From Mariprofundaceae bacterium (GTDB lineage: Bacteria; Pseudomonadota; Zetaproteobacteria; Mariprofundales; Mariprofundaceae): DNA of 7,732 nucleotides. Below, piece after piece: positions 1 to 7,500 of the stretch. The stretch spans positions 1 through 7,732 of the forward strand of contig JAUZQR010000244.1 in the NCBI GenBank assembly GCA_030950865.1, read 5' to 3'. The position numbers and the translations under genes were made by a program. Each line of letters begins with the position of its first letter. The stretch's first letter is position 1. The notes beneath the pieces were generated by a model. It was not told where the DNA came from, did no database searches, and saw nothing but the letters and a program-made list of their open reading frames with translations.

Positions 1-125
1 TGAAGAATCTGCCAGATGCAAATGGATGGTTGTCACCTATCGTTGGGATAGGTAAGGTGCGCCACCTTTCGGTACGGTCAGCATTAGCGATTTATTTGGA
101 TCAAATGTTTGGCAGAGAAGGTTGA
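1..125 (+). CDS. SPOUT-superfamily RNA methyltransferase, C-terminal fragment (TM1570/AQ_054-like)
   Basis: Only the last 40 codons are inside the window; the first complete codon begins at base 3 and the TGA is at 123-125. The peptide runs from [19 protein letters not shown] through [18 protein letters not shown] to its end. The block [13 protein letters not shown] resembles the last SPOUT motif, in which a small-residue helix helps form the knotted S-adenosylmethionine pocket. It looks most like the C-terminus of the family Pfam calls Methyltrn_RNA_4, from my memory of that family (typically YNHLSVRSA followed by an aliphatic helix and LD). It does not look like the C-terminus of TrmD, the methyltransferase usually found before rplS. 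In some bacteria a gene of this family lies between trmD and rplS, which fits the position: rplS begins 20 nt after this stop. The RNA substrate cannot be inferred. Family assignment is moderately sure, specific function unknown. Confidence 0.62.
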   Translation, partial: KNLPDANGWLSPIVGIGKVRHLSVRSALAIYLDQMFGREG

Positions 126-134
126 AAAGAGTTT

Positions 135-139
135 GGAGG
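135..139 (+). promoter_or_regulatory. Ribosome binding site deciding the rplS start
   Basis: GGAGG lies 6 nt before the ATG at 146, ideal Shine-Dalgarno spacing. It rules out the in-frame upstream TTG at 122, which overlaps the previous gene's stop, and the out-of-frame ATG at 141, which is only 1 nt from the GGAGG. Confidence 0.85.
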
Positions 140-145
140 CATGAA

Positions 146-514
146 ATGCGTGCATTGGATGATGTAACAAAAGATCAGTTGCGTAATGATATTCCGGCAT
201 TCCGTGAGGGCGATACCGTCCGCGTGAATGTGCGAGTAGTAGATTTTAAAGATGGCAAGAAAGGCGTTGAAAAGCGTGAGCGTTTGCAGGCTTATGAAGG
301 TGTAGTGATTGCACGTCATAACAAAGGCATCTCAAGTAGCTTTACAGTGCGTAAAATTTCAAACGGTATTGGCGTTGAGCGTATTTTTCCATTGCATTCC
401 CCAATGCTTGGCAGCGTTGAAGTGAAACGTCGTGGTCAAGTACGTCGTGCGAAATTGTACTATCTACGTGACTTGCGTGGTAAGGCTGCCCGTATTAGCG
501 AGCGTCGTTACTAA
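146..514 (+). CDS. rplS: 50S ribosomal protein L19
   Basis: L19 is a large-subunit protein at the 30S-50S interface. The 122-residue product shows the family's signature blocks: [12 protein letters not shown] near residues 16-27, [20 protein letters not shown] at 46-65, [21 protein letters not shown] at 66-86 and the basic tail [20 protein letters not shown] at 93-112. The ATG at 146 is chosen because it has a well-spaced GGAGG and gives the usual N-terminus just before the GDTV strand. Compared with E. coli L19 (115 residues), there are about eight extra residues between VV (31-32) and RLQA (46-49): the segment [13 protein letters not shown] replaces the usual short EGSKK-like loop. The gene follows an RNA methyltransferase by 20 nt, as in rimM-trmD-rplS type operons. 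A strong intrinsic terminator follows the stop codon. Identification is secure. Confidence 0.98.
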   Translation: MRALDDVTKDQLRNDIPAFREGDTVRVNVRVVDFKDGKKGVEKRERLQAYEGVVIARHNKGISSSFTVRKISNGIGVERIFPLHSPMLGSVEVKRRGQVRRAKLYYLRDLRGKAARISERRY

Positions 515-576
515 GTTTTCTTGGGCAGCGCCCTTGAGTGATGGTTTTAAGCGAGGGCTCCTTATGTGGGCCCTCG
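485..576 (+). promoter_or_regulatory. Possible attenuator-like set of competing stems at the rplS 3' end
   Basis: Five complementary segments lie around the rplS stop. Segment 1 (485-491, GCTGCCC, inside rplS) pairs perfectly with segment 2 (523-529, GGGCAGC). Segment 3 (530-536, GCCCTTG) can pair with segment 4 (552-558, CGAGGGC), with one G-U pair. Segment 4 also forms the left arm of the terminator with segment 5 (570-576, GCCCTCG). Stems 1:2 and 3:4 abut exactly at 529/530 and could stack; 3:4 and 4:5 exclude each other. The complementarity is seen directly; regulation is inference. The terminator stem is longer and should win at equilibrium, so any effect would be kinetic or depend on ribosomes on rplS. 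No known riboswitch class was recognised. Confidence 0.3.
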
Positions 577-590
577 TTTTGTTTTTATTT
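549..590 (+). terminator. Rho-independent terminator between rplS and glyA
   Basis: The core arms CGAGGGC (552-558) and GCCCTCG (570-576) are perfectly complementary. The stem extends outward through G551-T577, A550-T578 and A549-T579, and inward through T559-G569 and C560-G568, leaving a 7-nt loop (561-567). A T-rich tract (TTTTGTTTTTATTTTAT) begins at 577. This is a textbook intrinsic terminator for the upstream ribosomal-protein operon. An in-frame ATG at 566, upstream of glyA, lies in the loop and is not a credible start. Confidence 0.9.
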
Positions 591-599
591 TATGCTTTT

Positions 600-603
600 G
601 GAG
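600..603 (+). promoter_or_regulatory. Ribosome binding site deciding the glyA start
   Basis: GGAG is 7 nt before the ATG at 611. The upstream in-frame ATG at 566 lies within the terminator hairpin and would add 15 residues not seen in the SHMT family, so 611 is preferred. Confidence 0.8.
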
Positions 604-610
604 TGATATA

Positions 611-1870
611 ATGACAGATCGTAGTGATTTTTTTCAGGCTGACTTGAATGATGATGTGGTGGTTTCTGCCATTGCAGAAGAGTTGGGTCGCCAGCAGCAT
701 ACCTTAGAGTTGATTGCTAGTGAAAATATTGTTTCCAAGGCTGTTATGCAGGCGCAAGGCTCTGTGATGACCAATAAATATGCCGAAGGTTATCCTGGTC
801 GTCGTTATTATGGTGGTTGTGAGTATGTTGATAAGGTTGAGGCCTTGGCGCAAGAGCGTGCAAAAGAAATCTTTGGTGTAAAGCATGCCAATGTACAGCC
901 GCATTCTGGCTCGCAAGCCAATATGGCTGTGTATATGGCGGCATTGGAGCCAGGCGATACCGTGATGGGTATGGATTTGGCACATGGTGGGCATTTAACG
1001 CATGGTTGCCCAGTAAACTTTTCTGGCCTTTTATATAATGTTGTAGCTTATGGTGTGCGTGAATCTGATCAGTTGATTGATTATGATGTCATGCAAGCCT
1101 TGGCAGATGAGCACAAACCAAAAATGATTATTGGCGGCGCATCGGCGTATGAGCGCGAAATTGACTTTAAACGCATGCGTGAAATTGCTGATTCTGTAGG
1201 CGCGATTCTGTTTGTAGATATGGCACATTATGCTGGCTTGATTGCGGCAGGTGTATATCCAAGCCCTGTGGGTCATGCGCATGTGATTACCACAACAACC
1301 CATAAAACGTTACGAGGCCCGCGTGGCGGCATGATTTTAACCGATGATGATGATTTGGCGAAGAAGCTAAATTCACGGATTTTTCCTGGCATTCAAGGCG
1401 GACCTTTGATGCATGTGATTGCTGCTAAGGCAGTGGCATTTGGCGAAGCTTTGCAAGATCAGTTCAAGCAAGATCAAGCGCAAGTGATTAAAAATGCACG
1501 TGCATTGGCGGATACATTAACAGCAGGTGGTTTTACGGTGGTTTCAGGTGGAACAGATTGTCATATGTTCCGTTTGGATGTTCGTCCACAAGGCATTACG
1601 GGTAAAGTAGCTGAACATGCTTTGGAATCCGCTGGCATTACGACCAATAAGAATACGATCCCATTCGACCCAGAATCACCATTTGTGACTTCAGGTATTC
1701 GTATTGGAGCATCTGTGATTACGGCGCGTGGCATGAAAGAAGCTGAAGCCAAACAGATTGGAGATATGATTTTGCGTGTACTTAAAGCTCCTGAAGATGT
1801 TGCATTGCAAATATCTGTTGCTGCGGAAGTGCGTGCATTGACTGACCGTTTCCCAATTTACGAGAGCTGA
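611..1870 (+). CDS. glyA: Serine hydroxymethyltransferase
   Basis: This cytosolic PLP enzyme interconverts serine plus tetrahydrofolate with glycine plus 5,10-methylenetetrahydrofolate, the main one-carbon source. The 419-residue product has normal bacterial length. Hallmarks in order are ELIASEN (33-39), [20 protein letters not shown] (54-73), the PLP-phosphate loop HSGSQAN (98-104), [10 protein letters not shown] (123-132), FVDMAH with D203 and H206, [14 protein letters not shown] with Schiff-base lysine K232, [11 protein letters not shown] (258-268), and SGIR with substrate-carboxylate arginine R364. One oddity directly follows: [10 protein letters not shown] at 365-374, where the family normally reads GTPA. 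The ATG at 611 is chosen over 566 on ribosome-binding-site and terminator grounds. The gene follows a strong terminator, so it probably has its own promoter or depends on readthrough; I could not identify a convincing promoter. nrdR starts 3 nt after its stop. Identification is secure. Confidence 0.98.
   Translation: MTDRSDFFQADLNDDVVVSAIAEELGRQQHTLELIASENIVSKAVMQAQGSVMTNKYAEGYPGRRYYGGCEYVDKVEALAQERAKEIFGVKHANVQPHSGSQANMAVYMAALEPGDTVMGMDLAHGGHLTHGCPVNFSGLLYNVVAYGVRESDQLIDYDVMQALADEHKPKMIIGGASAYEREIDFKRMREIADSVGAILFVDMAHYAGLIAAGVYPSPVGHAHVITTTTHKTLRGPRGGMILTDDDDLAKKLNSRIFPGIQGGPLMHVIAAKAVAFGEALQDQFKQDQAQVIKNARALADTLTAGGFTVVSGGTDCHMFRLDVRPQGITGKVAEHALESAGITTNKNTIPFDPESPFVTSGIRIGASVITARGMKEAEAKQIGDMILRVLKAPEDVALQISVAAEVRALTDRFPIYES
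1862..1866 (+). promoter_or_regulatory. Ribosome binding site supporting a TTG start for nrdR
   Basis: GAGAG inside the last codons of glyA lies 7 nt before the TTG at 1874. Together with the conserved protein N-terminus (HCPFC), it supports this rare start codon and suggests translational coupling to glyA. Confidence 0.6.
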
Positions 1871-1873
1871 TTT

Positions 1874-2350
1874 TTGCATTGTCCTTTTTGCGCCAACGTT
1901 GATACACGTGTGATTGATTCACGCGTGGTGGAAGATGGAGCGACAGTGCGTCGTCGCCGTGAATGTGAGGTTTGTAGCAAGCGTTTTTCCAGTTATGAAC
2001 GTGCAGAGCTGCGTTTGCCGATGGTGATTAAAAAAGATGGCTCACGACAAAGCTTTGATGTGGAAAAATTACGCCATGGTATGCAAAAGGCTTTGGAAAA
2101 AAGACCTGTATCCGCAGAGGCGGTATCTTCAGCCTTGCATGGTATTTTATCAGAAGTACAAGGCTTGGGAGAGTCCGAGATTTCTGCCAGCAAAGTGGGT
2201 GATTATATGATGAACGCACTACAAAAACTGGATGCAGTGGCGTATGTGCGTTTTGCTTCGGTGTACCGTGAGTTTAAAGATATTGATGATTTTTTGGCTG
2301 CTGTAAAGTCCGCAATGGATACAGAGGGTGTCAAACAAAGGGGTAAATGA
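1874..2350 (+). CDS. nrdR: Transcriptional repressor NrdR
   Basis: NrdR senses ATP/dATP and represses ribonucleotide reductase operons by binding paired NrdR boxes. The 158-residue product has both family domains. The N-terminal zinc ribbon uses C3, C6, C31 and C34 (CPFC and CEVC), with DTRVIDSR at 10-17 and the basic run VRRRRE at 25-30. The ATP-cone domain starts about residue 49 ([20 protein letters not shown]) and continues past [12 protein letters not shown]. The family is usually near 150 residues; the extra few form a polar tail. Translation starts at TTG 1874, because nearly every NrdR begins M-x-C-P-F-C and no ATG or GTG could give that. It lies 3 nt after glyA and its stop overlaps or abuts leuB, so it is probably co-translated. 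The glyA-nrdR pairing is common; the riboflavin genes that often follow nrdR are absent. No NrdR box was recognised in this window. Identification is secure. Confidence 0.97.
   Translation: MHCPFCANVDTRVIDSRVVEDGATVRRRRECEVCSKRFSSYERAELRLPMVIKKDGSRQSFDVEKLRHGMQKALEKRPVSAEAVSSALHGILSEVQGLGESEISASKVGDYMMNALQKLDAVAYVRFASVYREFKDIDDFLAAVKSAMDTEGVKQRGK
2337..2343 (+). promoter_or_regulatory. Ribosome binding site for leuB, at a double ATG
   Basis: AAAGGGG sits 3 nt before the ATG at 2347 and 6 nt before the ATG at 2350. Spacing favours 2350, whose A is also the last base of the nrdR TGA. The 2347 start would give a 4-nt ATGA overlap and one additional Met, so the choice changes only one residue. 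Confidence 0.6.
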
Positions 2351-3429
2351 TGGCTGTGAAAATTGCAGTATTGCCAGGTGATGGCATCGGTTCTGAAATT
2401 GTAAATGAAGCACTTAAAGTGCTGGATGTATTGAATCAGAAGTTTGATTTGGATGCGAGCTGGCAAGAAGCTACTATTGGTGGCGCAGCCTATGATGCAG
2501 AAAAAGATCCATATCCAGCATCAACCCAAGCTTTGGCTCATGCATCAGATGCTGTTCTTTTGGGAGCAGTTGGTGGGCCGCAGTGGGAAGCTTTGGATAA
2601 ACCATTACGTCCTGAAGCTGGTTTGTTGCGTATTCGTGAAGATTTGGGATTGTTTGCTAATTATCGCCCGACCAAGGTATTTGACCAGTTATTAGATGCT
2701 TCAACCTTAAAACCTGAAGTGGTGCAAGGTGTGGATATTCTTGTGGTGCGTGAGCTGGTGTCGGGCATTTATTTTGGTCAGCCGCGTGGCTTTGAAGAGT
2801 TTAAGGGCGAACGTTCTGGCTTTAATACCATGCGTTATTGTGAAAGCGAAGTTCGTCGCATTGCACGCAAAGCATTTGAAGCAGCAGGTTTGCGCTCCAA
2901 TAAAGTATGCAGTGTAGAAAAAGCCAATGTGTTGGAAGTCTCTGAGCTGTGGCGTGAGATTGTTACCGAAGTGCATCAGTCTGAATTTTCTGATGTTGAG
3001 CTTTCGCATATGTATGTGGATAACGCCGCCATGCAATTGATTCGTAATCCCAAGCAATTTGATGTGATTGTAACGGGTAACTTGTTTGGTGATATTTTAT
3101 CCGATGAAGCGTCTATGTTGACAGGTTCAATTGGCATGCTGCCATCAGCTTCGATTGGTGAGAACTTTGCTATGTATGAACCGATTCATGGTTCTGCGCC
3201 TGATATTGCGGGGCAAAATAAAGCCAATCCATTGGCGACGATTCTATCGGTTGCTATGATGCTACGTTTTTCTTTAAACCGTGAGGATTTGGCAGAGAAA
3301 GTGGAGCAAGCTGTTGAAGATACACTTGATGCAGGTGTGCGCACAGTTGATTTGGCTAATGGCTCAACATCTGTTTCATGCTCTGCTATGGGCGATGCTG
3401 TGTGTGAAGCCTTGGAGGCGTTAGCGTGA
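2350..3429 (+). CDS. leuB: 3-isopropylmalate dehydrogenase
   Basis: LeuB oxidises and decarboxylates (2R,3S)-3-isopropylmalate to 2-ketoisocaproate with NAD+, the third step of leucine synthesis, as a cytosolic dimer. The 359-residue product has normal length. It opens with [15 protein letters not shown]. It carries the substrate loop [16 protein letters not shown] (R96, R106), R134 and Y141 ([16 protein letters not shown]), K191, and the Mg-binding aspartates D224 (MYVDNAA) and D248/D252 ([12 protein letters not shown]). The NAD-binding segment [12 protein letters not shown] spans 277-288. This pattern is IPMDH-type rather than isocitrate dehydrogenase. An alternative start at 2347 adds one Met. 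The gene is sandwiched between nrdR (touching or overlapping) and asd (4-nt GTGA overlap), which points to translational coupling. leuC and leuD, its usual partners, are not in the window. Identification is secure. Confidence 0.97.
   Translation: MAVKIAVLPGDGIGSEIVNEALKVLDVLNQKFDLDASWQEATIGGAAYDAEKDPYPASTQALAHASDAVLLGAVGGPQWEALDKPLRPEAGLLRIREDLGLFANYRPTKVFDQLLDASTLKPEVVQGVDILVVRELVSGIYFGQPRGFEEFKGERSGFNTMRYCESEVRRIARKAFEAAGLRSNKVCSVEKANVLEVSELWREIVTEVHQSEFSDVELSHMYVDNAAMQLIRNPKQFDVIVTGNLFGDILSDEASMLTGSIGMLPSASIGENFAMYEPIHGSAPDIAGQNKANPLATILSVAMMLRFSLNREDLAEKVEQAVEDTLDAGVRTVDLANGSTSVSCSAMGDAVCEALEALA
3414..3418 (+). promoter_or_regulatory. Ribosome binding site supporting a GTG start for asd
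   Basis: GGAGG inside the leuB 3' end is 7 nt before the GTG at 3426. The alternative starts GTG 3441 and ATG 3444 have only an A-rich, Shine-Dalgarno-free leader, so 3426 is favoured although it lengthens the N-terminus. Confidence 0.7.
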
Positions 3430-4475
3430 TAAAAAACACCGTGATGGAAGCATTTTTACCTGCAAAAGAAGGTTATGTGGTGGCTGTTGTGGGAGCAACG
3501 GGCGCGGTTGGCGAGACTATGTTGGAGATATTGGCAGAACGTAATTTTCCAATAGCTGACTTGATTCCTGTGGCATCAAGCCGCAGTGCTGGTTCAGTGG
3601 TAAGTTGTGCTGGTAAAGATTATATCGTACAAGATTTAGAGAGTTTTGACCCGTCAGGTGTAGATATTGCATTGTTTTCTGCAGGTGGTGATACATCCAA
3701 AGAGCATGCTCCTCGTTTTGCTGAAGCGGGTTGTTATGTAGTGGATAATTCCAGTGCATGGCGTATGGATGAAGAAATCGCTTTGGTAGTCCCTGAAGTA
3801 AATCCAGGTGCTTTAGAAATGGCACGCTCCAATCATATTATTGCCAATCCGAATTGCTCGACGATTCAGATGGTTGTGGCGCTTAAGCCATTGCATGATG
3901 TTGTGCCGATTGAGCGTGTGGTGGTTTCAACCTATCAGGCGGTATCGGGTGCAGGTGGCAAGGCAATGGATGAGCTTGCCAAGCAGACAGGTGCTTTGCT
4001 GAATGGGCAAACGCCGAAAACAGATGTGTTTCCTGCACGTATTGCATTTAATGTCATTCCTCATATTGATGTTTTCCTTGAAAGCGGCTATACCAAAGAA
4101 GAGCAAAAAATGATTGATGAAACACGTAAGATTATGGGTGCAGACATTGCTGTAACTGCGACAACAGTGCGTGTGCCTGTGTTTTATGGGCATTCAGAGT
4201 CAGTAAACGTGACTTTTTCAGGGAAAATGAATGCAACTCAAGCCCGCGAATTGCTTGCAGATGCGGATGGTATTTGTGTTGTGGACGATCCTTCTAGCGA
4301 GGATTATCCATTGGCATCGGAGGCCGCAGGGACAGATCCAGTATGGGTTGGACGCATCAGAGATGATAATTCTTTCCCTAATTCCTTGCACTTATGGGTA
4401 GTTGCTGATAATGTACGTAAAGGTGCGGCTCTAAATGCCGTGCAGATAGCGGAAATTTTAATTCGCCAGCCTTAA
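3426..4475 (+). CDS. asd: Aspartate-semialdehyde dehydrogenase
   Basis: Asd reduces beta-aspartyl phosphate to aspartate semialdehyde with NADPH, the branch-point step toward lysine and diaminopimelate (hence peptidoglycan), threonine and methionine. The 349-residue product shows the NADP-binding motif VGATGAVGE (22-30), the phosphate-binding region SSAWRMD with R113, the catalytic cysteine C144 in NPNCSTIQ (141-148), and [10 protein letters not shown] with R249 and general-base H256. It ends with WVGRIRDD and [20 protein letters not shown]. It resembles the shorter Asd lineage (about 340 residues, Pseudomonas/Bacillus style) rather than the enterobacterial form. The GTG start gives about 15 residues ahead of the first beta strand; an ATG at 3444 would remove six. 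It overlaps leuB by 4 nt, an order also known in Pseudomonas, where fimV and truA follow. Identification is secure; the start is fairly sure. Confidence 0.96.
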   Translation: MIKNTVMEAFLPAKEGYVVAVVGATGAVGETMLEILAERNFPIADLIPVASSRSAGSVVSCAGKDYIVQDLESFDPSGVDIALFSAGGDTSKEHAPRFAEAGCYVVDNSSAWRMDEEIALVVPEVNPGALEMARSNHIIANPNCSTIQMVVALKPLHDVVPIERVVVSTYQAVSGAGGKAMDELAKQTGALLNGQTPKTDVFPARIAFNVIPHIDVFLESGYTKEEQKMIDETRKIMGADIAVTATTVRVPVFYGHSESVNVTFSGKMNATQARELLADADGICVVDDPSSEDYPLASEAAGTDPVWVGRIRDDNSFPNSLHLWVVADNVRKGAALNAVQIAEILIRQP

Positions 4476-4509
4476 TCCTTTGTAGATGATTTCGGTTAGG
4501 CTGAGCTGA

Positions 4510-4515
4510 GGGAGG
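4510..4515 (+). promoter_or_regulatory. Ribosome binding site of the fimV-like gene
   Basis: GGGAGG lies 5 nt before the ATG at 4521, near-perfect complementarity to the 16S tail. It favours this start over the in-frame ATG at 4536. The 45-nt asd-fimV gap shows no terminator hairpin, so co-transcription is plausible. Confidence 0.75.
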
Positions 4516-4520
4516 CACGC

Positions 4521-7500
4521 ATGTGTCGTAGTTTCATGCATGTTTTTTGCGCTATAGCGCTTTCGATTTTTGGATTGTCAGGGATGGCTCAGGCCGCATC
4601 CTTGGGCAAGGTAGATGTTGCCAGCCACCTAGGCGAGCCTTTTTATGCCGAAGTTCCTTTAGGACTTGATGAAGGTGAGGCTATCTCTAGTGTTTTCGTA
4701 GAGTTAGCATCACCTGCTGATTATCAGATTTTAGAGGTATTTCGTGATTCAGAGGTCGGAGCGATTCGTACCGATGTAAAAAGCGACAGCAGAGGAAGCC
4801 GTGTTGAATTGACATCAACGAGTGCGGTGGAAGCTCCGTTTCTGAATCTCATACTAAAGGTGCGTTATGGTCATGCAACGCATTTTAAGAAATTTTCTAT
4901 ATTTTTGGATTTGCCGCGTGCGGCAAATCCCAATACTTCAAAAGAAAAAGTTTTACCTGTAAAAAGGATAGAAGACATTTCGGCCAACCCTATGTTGGAA
5001 GCTGTTCCAGTTGAAGAAAAGGTAGCGCAAGAAACGCAATCAAGTTTTACGGCTTATGATGGCTGGGCAAGAACGGAGCAGTATGGACCAATGGTGTATG
5101 GTGATACTATTTCCACTGTGGCAGAGCGTTTGCGTGTAGATGCTCGTTATAGCCGTCAGCAAGTCATGATGGCTTTGTTTGAAAAAAACAAAAGTAAATT
5201 TGCAAAAGAAAATATTAACCTAATCAATGCTGGCACATACTTGAACGTGCCGAGCGCGCAAGAAGTTGAGCACATTACTCGCTCTCAGGCTGTAAGTTTA
5301 TTGAAAGAGCATAATGCCAAGTGGAAAGAGCTTACCAAGCAAACAAAATATGCGAGAGTCCAAGAAGCACAGAAAAATCGTTATGGTAAACATGTTCGTA
5401 TGGGTGAGACTGCCAGCGGTGTTGCTTCTCAACCTATAGCTCAAGATAATGAAAGCTCTACACTATCAAACCCTGCATTAGAAACAGGCACGGCTACAAT
5501 TGGTGCTGAAAAAACAGCTTCAACTACTGGAAAAAAGTCTCAAAATAACGAGGCAGAAACAGCCCTTCGCCAAGAAAATGATAGTCTGCAACAGCGTTTA
5601 AAGGATATGGAAGCGAAAATGGCGAAGCTAGCCGCTCAGCCAACGGCTGCGGAAGGTTTGGCAGCATCCAATGCGCGCATCAAAAAACTTGAATTACAAT
5701 TGGCGCGTCAGGTTGGCGAATTAGAAAAGGCACGTAAACAAGCTTCTATGCAGCAAGGTGGCAGCCAAGGCATGGGCTTGATGACTTGGATTTTGATTGG
5801 CATCGTGGCGTTATTGGCAATGATTGCTGGTTACCTTGCATATGCATTGCGTGGTCAGCGTAGTCACCCAGTGGATTATCAAGAAGATGCACAAAGCATG
5901 ATGGAACCTGTAGAAGAAGTTGAAGAGATTGATGTTGAGGTAGCTGATGTTGAAGAGGCGAATGTTGCTGAAGCTCCAGAAGTTGAAGGATCTAATGTAG
6001 AGCCAGTAGATTTTGAAGCGACTTTAATGGCAAGTGCAGATGACCTTCAAGCACCTTTAACAGAGACAATTCCTGAGTTGACGGATGAAGATACTTCTGA
6101 AATGGAAGCTTTCACTGAAGCTGAGGAAGAGCCTGATCCTAATGTTGATTACTTGAGTGAAGCTGATGTATATATGCGTTATGGCATGGAAGATGAGGCT
6201 GAAAAACAAGTTAGCATGGCATTACGTTTACGAGCTGATAATAAAGATGCGCATGTAAAATTGGTTCAGATTCGTCATGCACGAGGCAATCAGTCAGGTG
6301 TTGAAGAAGCCGTCACGACAGCACGCTCTGTTTTGGTTGGTGATGCTTTGGCAACATTTACAACTGCTTTTGATGCTTTGGAAGCAGGGACAGTAAATGA
6401 AGATGAGGCAAGTTTAGATGATACAATGCCACCAACGACTTTAGAAGAATTGACGAGCAGCTCTGCTGATGAAGAGGCATTACAAGCAGATAGTTCGCTT
6501 GATATGTCTGATGTTGATTTACCTGATTTTGATAACGATGAACCCTTGCAGGAATTACCGAGCAACGCTGCTGATGAAGAGGTACTGCAAGCAGATGACT
6601 CGCTTGATATAGGTGAGGTTGATTTGCCTGATTTGGATAGTGATGAGCCCTCTACTGAATCTGATGATAGTGCCGCTGAAATGGAAGATAGCCTTGATTT
6701 GGGTGATCTTGACTGGTCTTCTGAGAGCGATGTGGATATCAAGGCAGAAGATAGCGGGGCGTTGTTAAGTGAGATGGCAACTGAGAACGCTACTGAAGAT
6801 TCTTCTGAGATAGCGGACTCGAATGACAGTGCAGATGTTGGCTCTGATGTTGCAGAGCAAGAAGCGTTTACTGAAGACACTACAGATGTTGAGGAAGTGG
6901 TTGAGGAGCCAATTAATTTGGGCGACAGTTTAGATAATTTAAACCTATCTGATTTGGAAATGCCTGATTTAGACGTGCCAGATAATGAAGAAGCAAGTGT
7001 AGCCTCTTCTTTGGAAGAAACTGACTTAGATCGTACAGTTGTGATGGATTGGTCAAAAGACACGTCTGTGATTACAGCTGGTGAAGATATTGGTGGAGAA
7101 AGCGGGGCAGATCATGATGCGCCCGCTGAAGCGGACAGTGCTTCGGATGAAGCAATTGTAGATTTGAATGAGGCAAACTTGGAAGAGGGTCTTGATATTG
7201 ATTTGTCAGCCTTGGAAGAGGAGGAAACTTCATCGGATGATGTGCAAGAAGGCTCTAGCAGCACTATTGATGATGAGTTATCCAGCATGTCATTTAGCTT
7301 GGACGATTTAGATGTGGATTTGGACGCGACCCCTGATGATGGAGATATCGATGATTTCACCAGCACTATTCAATCAACATTGATTGATTTGGGTGTTAAA
7401 GAAGAGGAGTTGGATGTTTCTTTAGAGCCAGTTGATGAGGATGAACCTGAGTCTGGAGACCAAGAAAAAGATGATTTTGATGCAGATTTAGAGCTAGATA

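Noticed and set aside
141..167. Eight-codon frame from ATG 141 overlapping the rplS start, as a leader peptide
   Set aside because: The only Shine-Dalgarno is 1 nt away from this ATG and correctly spaced for ATG 146 instead.
566..610. Upstream ATG extending GlyA by 15 residues
   Set aside because: It lies in the terminator loop, lacks a Shine-Dalgarno sequence, and the added residues are not part of the SHMT family; ATG 611 has GGAG at proper spacing.
607..612. Perfect TATAAT as a possible -10 promoter box for glyA
   Set aside because: It overlaps the glyA start codon, so transcripts would begin inside the gene, and no reasonable -35 lies about 17 bp upstream (TTTATT).
4536..4538. Alternative fimV start at the second in-frame ATG
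   Set aside because: GGGAGG is 5 nt from ATG 4521 but 20 nt from 4536, and the first start gives the positively charged n-region expected of a signal peptide.
6290..7063. Minus-strand open frame of 257 codons, very rich in serine
   Set aside because: It is the antisense of the Asp/Glu-rich fimV tail: reversed GAT/GAA-type codons give serine-rich sequence without stops. It has no recognisable domain and no good ribosome binding site.
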